Shown here in pieces: positions 21,722 to 33,675 of a stretch of DNA of 64,000 bases. A program made the position numbers and the translations under genes. The notes beneath the pieces are model-generated. The model saw nothing but the letters and a program-made list of their open reading frames with translations. It was not told the origin of the DNA and searched no databases. How positions within the stretch are numbered: the stretch's first letter is position 1; every line of letters begins with the position of its first letter. Origin of the DNA: Culex pipiens pallens (lineage: Eukaryota; Arthropoda; Insecta; Diptera; Culicidae). The stretch covers positions 28,346,240 through 28,410,239 of the forward strand of contig NC_068938.1 of NCBI RefSeq assembly GCF_016801865.2. The letters are read 5' to 3'.

Positions 21722-23407
21722 CCATCAACCACCATCAATTCGTCAGCTCAATCCACCACTCTGGCTGTAATGGATTACACCACTCTACCTCGTAGCTTAT
21801 CGTATACAGTGTAGCACCCTCGAGATCTTTTCACTTCAACCGCCACCGCACCATCAGAACATCACCAGCATCGACCGAGGTGACCTGATTTTACTCCTTT
21901 TTTCACCACACCACTTTAGGCGCGATAAGGATAAGCACGTGGGGACAAACAAAAACATACAAACTGAAAGGCTAGTTGCTCCCAAGTGATACATGGCTTG
22001 GAGAGGAAGTAGAGGAAAGGAAGAGACAGTACCCTCACGAGTCCTTGTTTGAAGAACTGATCATAATGAACCTGAATGACTAAAAATCGAGAAACAAAAC
22101 AGAACAAACTTGAAGTGGTGAAGATATTGTCTGGAAGTTAAACAAGAAAATCGGGACACCAAAACCACTACATCAAGAACACTAGCCTGAAGCATTCTCC
22201 ATTCAGCTCGGTCGATTTCGGATAACCGCCCCCGGGGGACACAAAAACAAGACACGGTTCTGGCAGATAGTAGTGCGCAACGAAGGATAACAAGGGAAGC
22301 ACTATCACATACACTCACCCACAAACTCACACAGAAAAGCTCATTCAGAATCTAAAAATAGTTCGGAAAAGAAGCCAATCCCCCGCCACGACGAGTGGGG
22401 TTGTCTAATTGAGGGGATAATCTGGTAGGCAAAGTTGAACAGGGTCAGACAATGGGAACATAATACGGCAGCTTACCCTAATAAAAGCAAACTAAGAGGG
22501 AAGCAGGGTCCTGTTCCTTCATAACCATCAATGTAATTGTCATTGGCCTACCACCCGCCCGCGCAGCTGGTGGGACGTTTGTACAATAAGCGGATCCCCA
22601 CCAAGATGGAAACCTTTCTGTTGTTTCTGCTGGTTTGGAAAATGAGAAAAATGCCGTGGACATTTCCAGCGGTGACCGTTTCCGGTAATTGAATCCTGGG
22701 GGAGCTGGTTCTATTTAGAAACCCTTTTCTATCGCATTTGACCCTCTGCCGCCATTTGTTCGCTAAAATTATTATTTTTCATGTTTCATAATTGAATTTT
22801 CAAATTATTCAAGCGTTTTACTCTTTCATAAAAGAAAAAAGCACTGCAAACAATTCAAAACATAAAAAACTGAAAAAAATATATTCAAAATTTTAGGGTT
22901 TTTAAGGCTAAAAAGTCTTTTGAAACATTTGCAGGATTTTAAAATTTTGAAAATATTTCTATTAAACAAGCCTAACCCGAAAAACTTCGTCTTTTCCTTT
23001 TTTCGTTTGTTGACGTTTATAGCTGTTTTCTTTATTCAGCCTCCTTTGATCAAAATTTGATTATACGTAACTTTTCCCATACAATCGGCAGATTTTCCGG
23101 AATCGGTTCCGGAGTAGCCAACGTTGCCACTTTTTGGCGTAAGAACCTTCCTTGGACTTTTACGAACCCAACGCAACAAAAAGCACATTGATAAGACGCT
23201 CTGTATTGAACTGATTCGCGTTCGAACAAAACCGTCGAATTTTTATATGTATAGATAAGATACCGGGCAATTTCATAAATGTTTCGTTTTCATCACTGTA
23301 AATCCGACAAATGGTTGCCGAGTTATCTCCTTTTGGAAAATGTTTGCTTGGCTGACACTTGGCTGATTTTTTAAACTTTTAGATATTTTTCAAGCCTGTA
23401 TTTCAGC
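21722..23407. other. Mixed-composition interval, nothing recognised
   Basis: 21740-22740 is less AT-rich than its surroundings and has minus-strand open frames of 60-90 codons without family resemblance. 22740-23407 is AT-rich. It would be intronic if the 17593 to 24710 splice is real. Confidence 0.35.
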
Positions 23408-23414
23408 AATGACC

Positions 23415-23465
23415 GAGCCTCGTAGCTCAGTGGTAACGCTTCCGCCTCGTAAGCGGTTCAAATCT
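23415..23465 (+). mobile_element. Truncated tRNA-like head fused to a microsatellite
   Basis: A box TAGCTCAGTGG (23423-23433) and a CTCGTAA anticodon loop with a clean stem (Thr-CGT type) are followed immediately by GGTTCAAATCT (23455-23465), a 10/11 B-box match made of the first units of the 8-bp microsatellite. The variable loop is missing. Not a functional tRNA gene. Confidence 0.7.
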
Positions 23466-23870
23466 TCAAATCTTCAAATCTCGAAATTTTTATTTTTCTT
23501 GTTTTCAGGAGGTCATTTGAGCATTTTTTGCTTTGAAGTCACATTTGCGAATAGTGGCAACATCTTATTGAAACCATTATTTTCAGTCAAGTAAAAAGAA
23601 AAAAAAAGTGGTTTAAACATGTCCTAAGCAAATCTTCAAATTTTCAAATCTTCAAATCTTCAAATCTTCAAATCTTCAAATCTTCAAATCTTCAAATCTT
23701 CAAATCTTCAAATCTTCAAATCTTCAAATCTTCAAATCTTCAAATCTTCAAATCTTCAAATCTTGAAATCTTGAAATCTTGAAATCTTGAAATCTTCAAA
23801 TCTTCAAATCTTCAAATCTTCAAATATTCAAATCTTTAAATCTTCTAATCTTCGAATCTTCAAATCCATC
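23457..23870. repeat. (AAATCTTC)n microsatellite, interrupted
   Basis: Three units abut the tRNA-like head, then about 150 bp of unique sequence, then about 29 units from 23633 to 23865. Same unit as 18003-18385. Several units carry C-to-G changes (AAATCTTG). Confidence 0.95.
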
Positions 23871-24059
23871 AGATAAAGAACTTAAATTAAATTAGGAAAT
23901 GTATGTTTATTTACATACAATTGAACGAATCTGGTAGATTTCGCCGAATGTTGTTTTGTTTCACCGAATTACATAAAAAATATATATTTTGTCACTCTTC
24001 ATGAATACTTGTATGAAGAAGAGGCAAGATAATAATATTATAAAACACTATCTTCTTCA

Positions 24060-24480
24060 AAAACAAAAGTTTTGCTCATGTATGAATGAATGCAAAAACT
24101 CACATAAGTAATTCTTATAATTTGCTTAAAAAATCATTAAATGACAAAAAATAAAAAAAAATGCTCAAGTTTGAAGAAATGCAAAACTCACATGAATAAT
24201 TCAAATAATGTGACTAAAAAAAGAAAAAAAAGAAATCATATGCTGACAACTATAAGATCTGCTCATGTTTGAAAAAATGTAAAACTCACAGATTATTTCA
24301 AATTATAGCTTTAAAACAAAAAATGCAAAAACTTGTAGAAATTGTTAAAAATTAGAAGCTGAAAATTTAAACAAATCCACTTATATTTGAAAGAATGTAG
24401 AAACTTACAGAAATGATAATAAATTGTATGCAAAGTTAAAAAAATGCTCATGTTTGAAAAAATAACTGAAAGATTTCTTT
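24060..24480. repeat. Degenerate roughly 100-bp tandem repeats
   Basis: A phrase close to GCTCATGTTTGAAAAAATG followed by AAAACTCACA recurs at about 24075, 24162, 24258, 24376 and 24447 with heavy divergence. AT-rich, non-coding. Confidence 0.5.
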
Positions 24481-24709
24481 AGATCTCAATTAATCACAAT
24501 TGTTGTTGTATGAAAACGCATAAAGTTGCAAACATAACATACTTAAAAAAACAAAAAAAAATGGCTGACATGAAAATCATATTATTTTTCGAAAAACTGG
24601 TTCTGTTTAATGAATTGTTCGTTTATTGAGAGCAAATTTAACCTTCTCGGGGTTTACAAACATATAAAAATATAACTTATTTAAATCTTCTTCTCTATCT
24701 CTTCCCCAG

Positions 24710-25066
24710 ATGCACTAACCCTACCATCAACGTCAAATTAGCGGAAAACAACGAAACAAAACCAAACCAAAAACACCAGCCACTGCCCCCGCCAAACGGA
24801 AACCGTGTGCCATCAGGGAATTTTAACGCCCCAAAACACCGTACCCACATCAACGGGTCTGTCTGGTGACCTGACAGTCTTCGCGGCTACCAACCCTCTA
24901 CCTCTACCTTTTTCCCTAATCAGCACATATCAGCGGCCGTCAAAATTGCCACCCCGGCGGCAGCGGCCACCGTCGTTTCGGTGTCGGGACCGATCAAGAT
25001 GCGGCTGAAAAGCGCCCGGAAAAGCTTTCGCCGCCACAAACACCACCCAGAGTTTCCCCAGCCGAG
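24710..25066 (+). CDS. Exon with start codon of an unidentified gene (CDS 24999-25066)
   Basis: The acceptor has a long pyrimidine tract (TTCTCTATCTCTTCCCCAG, ends 24709) and the donor GTAACT starts at 25067. Within the exon an ATG at 24999, with stops upstream in frame (TGA at 24867), opens 22 codons plus two bases: a very basic start MRLKSARKSFRRHKHH followed by PEFPQP. GC-rich third positions fit coding. Basic N-termini of this sort occur in several membrane or adaptor proteins, but I cannot name a family. The rest of the gene must lie downstream. No following exon was identified in the window. Confidence 0.5.
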
Positions 25067-26474
25067 GTAACTGAAATTATTTATTTTAAAAAAATGAATT
25101 GAAATTAAATTTATTTAATTATAAAACAAGCAAGCTGAATTTTAATCGAAAGTGAAGTTAAAAATAAATTTCAATTCATTTTTCAAACATTGAGTCTACT
25201 TGGTTCACCGTGTAAGGGAGCAAGGTTTCGTTCGGGTCCAGGTCGTCCAGGAGTTCATGACTCATATCAAATCACGTCAAGTTATTGTCATAAATTTTCC
25301 CATAAAGTCAACCAGCTGTGTACAGAACATCGGTAAAAACTCACTTCCTCGATCCGGTTCGGTTGATGTGGGAACGATTTGAAATTGAATAAAATTGCGA
25401 TGCTACAACAATAACGTCAACGAGAAGGTGATAAAAATAGATAAAAACCAAATGCAATTAAGGTGACCGTAACTCGAAAACGCCGAGGAGGGCTCGTTAA
25501 AGTCAGTAGCAATACGAACATGTGGGAAAATTATTATCCCCCCTCCTCATCTGATGATAACGAGTGGCAGCTGTCACAGCCAGTTATTGATTTCAGTGGA
25601 GGGGCGATAATCGTCCATTTTACCCCGAACGTCACAGCTGGTTTAGAGCTGAAAGATCTTCCCCGCGGTGTTTATAGCGATAATTAATATCAGCTCGAAT
25701 TGGTCCATGTTTACACTCCATACAGCTTCGACCTCAATGGTCGACACGATGCGTGGAAATTTGATGCTTTGTTGACATACGTGCGAACGGGAAAAATAAA
25801 CAAAATTGGTTGGTCCGGAGGGTTTTTTGGGGATTGGTCGAAATTGACCGCGAGTTGATCTATTAAGTTGCTGTTTTGCTGGAATAAGTTGTTGTGGCGA
25901 ATGATTTAAATGGTGTTTGATTACCGCTGCCGATGGTTGATCATGATTGATGAGTTTTGGTGATTCCATGATGAATTAAGTTGGGTCGAACAATTTCAGT
26001 GGAATTTCTATCTCTATTCCATTAAGTGAACCACGTAAAATTTGATAATGAATTAAAACATACTTTATTGCTTGACCTGGTTTTAATAAAAAAAATTATG
26101 ATTTGGTAAACTTAGTTAACAAAGTGCATAATTTTTCAGGTATAAAAACTAATCTAAAACTGATTAACATATTCAGTTTCTGCAGCAAATCCAGTAGATT
26201 TGGAACTGAAAAAAGCTGAATGAAATTCTGTTTTGGATAATTTCCTGTAAATTGACACAGGAACGAGCTCGACTACCGTAAACATTTGTAATTATAGCTC
26301 TGGACTCCAGTAACCAAATTTAACCGAACTTCAACTTTTAGAAAAAAAAAGAAATCTTGTTTCTTGACCAATGTTCAATGTTAATAGAATAAATTTCAAA
26401 CTATTTTTTGATAGTATTTCCCTCCTTTAGAAAAATGTTTTGCATAATAGTGTGAGTTATTCCATTCTTTCAAA
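25067..26474. other. Putative intron with several GATA motifs
   Basis: 25420-25690 is unique and comparatively GC-rich, with GATAA-type motifs near 25431, 25443, 25555, 25605 and 25677. It is a possible enhancer, unsupported otherwise. 26255-26345 matches the body of the CTATCTTGT MITE (GACTACCGTAAACATTTG). Confidence 0.35.
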
Positions 26475-26767
26475 ACTGAAAAAAATGATACACGGTAAAA
26501 AAAATTGGTGATTTTTAATTTCACATTTTGTCCTAAAACTTGATTTGCAAAAACACACTATTTTTAAATTTTTACATTTTTTGATATGTTTTAGTAGAAA
26601 GCAAATGCCAACTTTTCAGAAATTTGCAGGTTGTGCAAAAATTCTTTGACTGAGTTATGAATTTTTGAATCAATACTGATTTTTTTTTCAAAATATCGAC
26701 ATATTGGTCACAACAATTTTTCAACTTCATTTTTCGATGTGATATCAAATTTGCAATCATAAAGTAC

Positions 26768-27154
26768 ACCCAAAGTTAAAGAACGAGAGGATAGTCCTCA
26801 CGAAAAGAAACGTGAGGAAAGTGCTATTTTGCGAGAGTATAGTCCTCTCGCGTGTTCATTCGTTCATTGGAACAGTTCATCCTATTGAGCGGCTTATATG
26901 GACAAATGACCGCTACTTAATCACCGAACCATGGTGGCCCATACGGCAAAGGCACGGTTCATTATGCCGAAGGTCTTGGGTTCGAGTCTCGGTACCGGTA
27001 CTTTTTGTTGATAGATGAACTCTTTTTGAAGATGAACCCATGAGTAAAGTACTCTCGGTAGTTTTGGGATTTATCCTCTCAGTCCGCACACAGTACCATT
27101 TTACTACCGAATCGTGCTCTTTATCCTCTCGTATGCCGATGTCCAGTTCTGGGT
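26768..27154. mobile_element. MITE, 387 bp, TSD GTAC, with internal Pol III promoter
   Basis: Termini ACCCA...TGGGT and subterminal CGAGAGGATA inverted repeats. GTAC flanks both sides (26764-26767, 27155-27158). The empty site is seen in the homologous FB-A arms near 44685 and 45515, which read AAAGTACTTTA without interruption. Inside are an A box (26935-26946), a B box (26979-26989) and T5 at 27002. Confidence 0.9.
26930..27006 (+). ncRNA. tRNA-like Pol III unit inside a MITE
   Basis: A box TGGCCCATACGG, 32 bp, B box GGTTCGAGTCT, then TTTTT 12 bp later: the spacing of a complete tRNA-size transcription unit. The anticodon arm pairs poorly (a TTCATTA loop resembles Met-CAT), so it is a tRNA-derived sequence and not a working tRNA. 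Transcription is untested. Confidence 0.45.
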
Positions 27155-28082
27155 GTACTTTAGTGAAATTTTGATAAACTGGGCCGTTTTCAAGTTAAAG
27201 CCATTTTTAGGTAACTTTTTTGAAAATAGTCGCAGTTTTCCAAACATTCAATACTACGCGCTTTTAAAATATTAGTCTTGGTTTAAAAATTTTGAAAGTA
27301 TTTTTTTCGAAAAGATTCGAAAAGAAATTTCACAAATGTTTCATACTATAACATTGTAAATCGGACCAATAGTTTCTGAGATATCGACATTAGAATATGA
27401 TGGGTTGTTTGGGTGAGACTTAGATAACATCAATTATTCTGTTTTTAAACACTTGCATGGCAATATCTCAGCAACTTAGGGTCGTATCAACAAAGTTCGA
27501 AAAAGCAAAATTAAGAGAATTTTCTCAGCTCTTCAAAAATATATTTTTCAAAAGTCGGCAAACATGTGCACTAATCAAAAAAAAAATTAAAAAGTGCGAC
27601 TATTTAATAAAAGTGACCTAAAATTGGCTTTGATTTGAAAACGGCGCAGTTCATCGAAAACACTAAAGCACTTTTTGATTGCAAATTTGATTTTACTTCG
27701 AAAAATGAAGTGGAAAAATTTTTGCGACCAATATTTCGATTTTTGAAAAAATCAGTATTGATTAAAAAATTCATAACTCTGTCAAAGATTTTTTGCACAA
27801 CCCAAAAATTTCTGAAAAACATATCAAAAATTTAAATAAAATTAAAAATAGGGTTTTGTTGCAAATCAAGTTTTGAGACAAAAAGTGAAATAAAAAATAA
27901 CCAAAAATGTTTTAACCGTGTTACATTTTTTTTCATTTTTGTATGGACAACTGCGAAATTTGTATGGAAAATTATATGGACCAACTAATGATGCAAAATA
28001 GCTTCTTTGGGCATACCGAAGGCACCAAAAAAGTGTCAGTAGGATTAAAAAATACAAAAAAAATCTTATGACCGAAATTTGA

Positions 28083-28425
28083 GAGAACTGCTCTTCTGTA
28101 AGAAAAAGTCTTACTTCATTTTGTGTCAAAAAAAATCCAAACTATTTTTTCAATAATTTTTTTTTATTTGGTCCTTTTTGGTACAGGAATGGAAGTATGT
28201 ACCAAAAAGGACCGAATAAAAAAAAATATTGAAAAAAATGTTTGGATTTTTTTTTGGCACAAAATGTAGTCGGACTTTTTCTTACAGAAGAGCAGTTCTC
28301 TCAGATTTCGGTCATTAGATTTTTTTTTGTATTTTTTAATCCTACTGAAACTTTTTTGGTGCTTTCGGTATGCCCAAAGAAGCTATTTTGCATCATTAGT
28401 TTGTCCATATAATTTTCAATTCCTG
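28083..28425. repeat. Inverted repeat joining two FB-A ends
   Basis: GAGAACTGCTCTTCTGTAAG at 28083 is mirrored at 28281-28300, and homology extends outward (27965-28082 with 28301-28425) and inward to a centre near 28191. The two FB-A termini point toward each other here. Confidence 0.8.
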
Positions 28426-29068
28426 ATATTTTTCCCAATCTTTCAAACATAAGCTGATTTTTTCCAATCCTCAAAACATACGCAGTTTTTCTGTCGTAAC
28501 AATTTTTAAAACTTGTTTAGAAAAATCCTGAAGCCTTTTTCTTCAAAAAACCTCCAGATTTCAATAAAAATATATGTGAAATTCACTGAAAACCGTCTAA
28601 AACATCATTTATTTACTATTTTTAGTGTTGAAATTTTATTAAAAAAAATTATAAATAAATATTTGCGAAAAAACTATTGAAAAAACTAAAACAAAACATG
28701 CAACTTTATCAATCGTTCACACCAAAGAGCTGTTGAAATATCCAAAAAACTGTATTTTAAAAACATAATTTCTCTTCGATTTTCTGATCAATTGGACGAA
28801 ACAGTTGTTTTGAAATTAGAAAATTCTTTCTAGAGTGTGGCATTTTTTGTCTGCAAACTACACAATAAAAAAATCTTAGTTACCGTTGCGTTTTGACACC
28901 CGTTGAGACTGGTCGTCTCATCGGGACCAAGAAAGTCGTCGTGTTTTATTTTGTAGTACCGTTCTCCCAGTGGTGTCTTCGTCCGCCGTCGTAGTATTCG
29001 TTTCGTTTCTTGTCCCGGACGTCCCCGCAGTAATGCACAACGTAGGGGACTGGACGATCGGGCCGAAT
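28426..29068. other. Unassigned interval
   Basis: 28426-28870 is AT-rich. 28880-29068 is GC-rich with a 67-codon minus-strand frame of no recognised family. Confidence 0.35.
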
Positions 29069-29070
29069 AT

Positions 29071-29695
29071 TGGTGGGGGTGGGGGGTGACTATGGGTCAA
29101 AAAACGATACACCTCTCGCATTTTCTTAATAACAAAAACAATTTAAATAACATTGAAAATCTTTCAACGTAAATATGTTCTTAGATAGTTTACTAACATT
29201 TTCCCAAAATTTGGTGGATTTTGATGAACACTACCTTAAATGCCAATTGTTTGAAAATTGACCCAATCTCACCCCTTAGAGGGGGTGTCATTGGGTCAAA
29301 TGAAACTAAAATGATACTCAAATACAACGATATGGTAAAAACAAGTCATCCGACAGTGTTTCTTGTTCGAAGGAATCGTATTGACACGCTACAATGTTTG
29401 AAGTGGAGATTTTCAAGCATTTGGGTAGTTTTCGAGCAATTCTAACAAAAATATTAGAAATATGATTTTTCGAGAGGTCATTTTTGGCCAAAAACGTACT
29501 CCAACTTTAGACATCTGCCAAAATAACAGGATTTGTTCTAGGAACGAGATTTTTTCAGCGAAGTCATCTTAAGATGTCCCCAACACAACCCTTCCAAAAG
29601 AATTCATTTTCATTGAGAAGAACCTGAGAAATGGTAAAATCCGTAAAAAATCACTTTGACCCAATCTCACCCCCCAGACCCAATGTCACCCCCAC
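29071..29695. mobile_element. Probable TIR element with repeated GGGTGACATTGGGTCA motif
   Basis: GGGGGTGACTATGGGTCA at the left and its near-complement twice at the right (29657-29695). The same motif appears in both orientations in the middle (about 29256-29300). The ends are plausible, but no TSD was found. Confidence 0.55.
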
Positions 29696-29714
29696 TGACG
29701 GTATATCACATCTA

Positions 29715-30384
29715 GGAAGAGGTTCATTTTCAATGTCAGAAGAAAATGTTTAATTTTACTCCTGAAAATGTGTAATTTTACTACTTTTCTGATGTAAGGT
29801 TACTTTTTCAGTCTAAATTGAGGTAAAACTACATCATGAAATAGGTAATATTCAATTTTTCCAAATTACACCATCCAGATTTACACATTTTTTTACTATG
29901 TTTGGACATCTTTGAATGAGCTATAAAGTAAAAAATTTTCTGTCAAGAAAGGTCGCGTAGTTAATTGTTCAAAATTGATTTAAAATGCGTTTTAAAACCT
30001 TTGTGGTCATACAAAGGGCCATTATACTCAGAAAAATTAGCTTTATCGTTTTTTTTAAGCTTTATCGTTGTAAGCCATAATATCAGCAATTTAAGATTAA
30101 TTTAGGACTCAATTGTCGAATTTTGAAATAAATAATTTCGCTTTTTGAAAAATTTCTCATTTGGTTGAATTAAGTTGTACCATCACTTGCAAAATCCACA
30201 GTTAAAAAAATTAAAATTTGGAAGGTGATTTAATATTACCTTAATTTAGACTGAAAAGTGGCATTGCAAAGGAAAAGTGGTAAATTTACACATTTTTAGA
30301 GGTGAAATTACACTTTTTTTTTCTAACATAAAAGAAGTGCTAGTTTCCAGATGTAATATAAACCATGATTTTTTTTACTGTGTA
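29715..30384. mobile_element. CACAGTAAAAAA-type MITE copies
   Basis: Two copies: about 29715-29900 in one orientation and about 30198-30384 in the other. They share AATATTACCT, TTTAGACTGAAAA, TACACATTTTT and CCATGATTTTTTTTACTGTG. The same family hosts the solo LTR at 32563. Confidence 0.7.
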
Positions 30385-32480
30385 TGAGTTATTTTTCTCT
30401 GCAAAGTGAATTGCGCCACATTAGGGTTGTCCCGTTCCATTAAGGCCGCACAAATCTTCCATTAATTAGAACCGGCTCTCCACACACACTCTGTCAGCAG
30501 CAATGGGGGTGAAGTTGGTTTCCTCACCACGACCTTCCCAGAATTGGTGTTAATTAAAGCCTTTGCTTGTTATAATTTGAGGAGTTCTCCCGTGTATGTA
30601 GAAATGGGGGAAGGGAGACTTCCCCTTTCAGCTTGATGATTAATGGAGGAAAGTTTATGACAAATTTATCTTCTCTAGTCTTGTGTAGGCCACTGGGGTT
30701 TCGATTGCACTGTTGTTGTGATGATGTACCAAATAAACTGACCTTAAAATAGGTAATAGGAAACGTCATCCATATCAATTAAAGTGCGCCAACATCGTCG
30801 AGGATTCCTCATATTAATTGCTTCAATTTATGGTTTTCATCAATCTTTATTCAAAACAAAGAATACGAAATTTTGGATTATATATTTTGCATACAAAAAA
30901 AAGAATCAAAAATAGAATGCACTCGAACGTGCTTATGGGCTGGGTGGTCGTTTCAATTATGTCGTAAAAATAATTTCGATGCATCGTCACGCCACGAATA
31001 TGAATAAAGTAAGGGAGGATGACCTATCGTGAGCGTCGTGGGTGGGCGGAAAATGTTATATCTCGGTATCTGATAACAGCTGGTTTGGTCGTTTAGGGGG
31101 AGCTCGGAAATCAATATAAATTTATCTTACCTTCATTGTGCTGCAAATAGATAATCAAAGAATATGTGATAAAAAAAATGCAAAGATCGAATTTATGTTG
31201 ACAAAAATACAATCTGATTTTTTTTTACCCTAAATTGCTTTAATGTTATTAAAAAAAAGGTTTTCATTTCAATACGTTTCACTTATTTTTAACTATGCCA
31301 AGGTGAATCCATGTTTGCCAAGAGCTATCATTCAAAATTCTGACAGTTGATAATTGCAAAATAATGAAGCACTTTGCAATTTCGTTTGCTTGTGCAGGAT
31401 ACACAATCAACTTGCACGCAGTTTTGTCTGCACGCAATTTCATTTATCGATTTTAAATATCTTTAACATGTTTTCAAGTTGTCATTAAATCAGTCATAGG
31501 AATAACTGTTTTCATTTGCTTTAAATTTGATTTTGTAAAAACGAAAAAAATCAATCACCCTTTTCAAAACATAGTACAGATATTGCTCTACATCTCACCC
31601 AACGCGAATAATAAACCCCAATTCGCCCCCTTAATCATGTTATATATGGGCAAATAAAGCGCCAAAATCAGTCAAATCAGTCAGGGTGTGAAGAACCATG
31701 CAACTCCACTCTCTGTAGTCATGTTAATTCTTTTTTTTTCCTGAAATTTTGAGACTTTAGATAAGTTTCAATTTTATAACTTATCAAACAGATCATCCAC
31801 AAATACCCAACAAATGCGTATATCACTAAATTCAATTCTCTATTTTTGCCCCATCGTGTGCTGCTGGTCCGTCCTCGAAACGTGTTATAATGAGTCTAAA
31901 TGATTATGATGTGTTTAAATGGCTTCATTCATACGGACGCATATCCGCACACAACGGAGCGGTTTACCACAGAGCACCACAACAATGAGTGGGTTCTTTT
32001 CATTGCGATGAATAGAAAAATGTTGGATTTGTGTGCTCGTGTCACGCAGCTTTCACGACGAGTGCAGATGAAAAAGTAGAGTGAATCGAGTGTTTAACAA
32101 TCGCTCAAATTGTTAAGTTGAGGGTGGTTAATTTTCATTTAGATAATTTAATGGTTTAATGCTAAAACTATTTGTATTTCAATTTGTGTTCAAATATAAA
32201 ATAAAATGTTAAAAAAGAAGAATATTTGATGTGGATTGTTTCGGTTGGATGACATCAAAATTAAAATATGATGTTTCACTTCATTGACAACTGACAATTT
32301 TTATGAAGATACTAATCCAGCTTAAGTTGTTAGTCCGGCCTCTCATTCAAAAAAAATGTATCAAATAAGTAATATTCAACCTTTCAAAAGACTTTGAAAA
32401 ATCTATCTAAAATATAAACGTTTTTAAATTAAATGCTTTAAAAAACAAAAATCAGGGTACTTAACTAACTAACTTTATTG
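30385..32480. other. Non-coding interval, nothing recognised
   Basis: Mostly AT-rich. Patches at 30440-30760, 30940-31110 and 31860-32100 are more balanced and unique-looking, which could reflect regulatory DNA. I see no exon. Confidence 0.35.
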
Positions 32481-32485
32481 ACATT

Positions 32486-33115
32486 CACAGTAAAAAATAA
32501 TGTAATTTTGGAAGGTTGAATACTACCTCTTTTATGTTGTAATTTTACCTCAATTTAGACTGTGTTAACGCACATAAGAGCATCTGGTGCTTGGTTCGTG
32601 GCATAATCGGATCTGGACAGAACTGAAACTCGCGGGTTAAACTAATGCACAGTAATTTGCAATCAAAACTTTATTGCTCTTGGTTTCTGTCGGTTTATTG
32701 AACTGTACTGGACGGTAATTAGACAAGAAAACTGTAACTTTCTACATCTTGAGCTGTATTTCAGAACAGGACGGTTCTGTTCTGTCTGATCTGTTCTGTA
32801 CTGTGTCTCGCGGAGCAATGGCCACTTCTCGAGAAGATTCTTGTGACCAAAGCTGGTAGTTCTAGCGGGAAATTCTATAACAATGCCAAGAACTCATTTG
32901 AAGATGCTTAGAATTATTCTGTAGTACTAGATCTAACTAAACTGATACAAATTTACAATCTGAACCTAATGCGTGCGCAAACAGACTGAAAAAGAGAAAT
33001 TACACCAGAAAAGAGGTTAAATTACACATTTCCAGAGGTAAAATTACACCTTTTTCTGACATAAAAGATGTACCCCTTCCCAGATGTAATATTACCATGA
33101 TTTTTTTTTCTTTGT
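32486..33115. mobile_element. CACAGTAAAAAA-type MITE split by a solo LTR
   Basis: Left part 32486-32562 and right part 32984-33115 join into the same sequence order as 30198-30384, including an uninterrupted TTTAGACTGAAAA. The interruption is the LTR. Confidence 0.8.
32563..32983. mobile_element. Solo LTR, 421 bp, TSD GACTG
   Basis: Begins TGTTAACGC and ends GCGCAAACA (TG...CA with short inverted TGTT/AACA). Flanked by 5-bp duplications GACTG (32558-32562, 32984-32988). The empty site is visible in the sibling MITE near 30252. Without internal domains the superfamily (Gypsy, Copia or Bel-Pao) cannot be told. Confidence 0.88.
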
Positions 33116-33675
33116 TGAATAAGGACATATGAGACCCCAAGATGGTTCAATTGATGAGCAATATACTCAATTTTTGCAGATTTTTGTCACTAAAAAAACA
33201 ATTGTAAGCCACAGAATCAACATTTCGATGAAAAAATAATAGTTTTGTTTTGCTGTGTTGTACTCTGGAATAATAAAATATTTTTAAAGTGGTTCAATCA
33301 TTAAACAATTATCATCAACGGAGGAACATGCATTTTAAAAAGTTTTTAGTCGATTGTCTATCTATAAGTCTCTTACCATTAAAGTTTTGATTCCTCGTTT
33401 CTTGATCACCGATATTTCAGGAAATAATATGTTTTTTTTATGTTAAACATTAAAAATTTGGTAAAATATTTAGCCCTTAAAAAAAATTGAAAAGCTGGCC
33501 CAACATTTAAAAATGTTAAGAATAAGTGTTACCAGTTTTTTCTAAAAAAATATTCTTGACTTTAAAATTATCGAATACATTTGATTGAAAATAGAAAATA
33601 AAATAAAAAAGCATTGTTTTCAACATTTAAAATCTTTAGATCGTTACCATTTTCATTTTTTTAACGTGATCAGCG
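33116..33675. other. AT-rich interval, nothing recognised
   Basis: No supported feature. Confidence 0.4.

Larger units (their letters stand above)
26475..28093. mobile_element. Fold-back element FB-A, second copy, left end truncated
   Basis: Arms at about 26475-27260 and 27270-28093 are inverted copies, homologous to 44127-46058. The left arm lacks the outer 260 bp or so. The right arm runs to the family terminus GAGAACTGCTC (28083-28093). The left arm is interrupted by the element at 26768-27154. Confidence 0.85.

Noticed and set aside
23415..23465. Functional tRNA-Thr (CGT) gene
   Set aside because: Variable loop, T arm and 3' acceptor strand are missing. Microsatellite follows directly.
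28918..29121. 67-codon minus-strand exon
   Set aside because: Pro/Thr-rich frame next to a repeat element, without splice sites or homologue.
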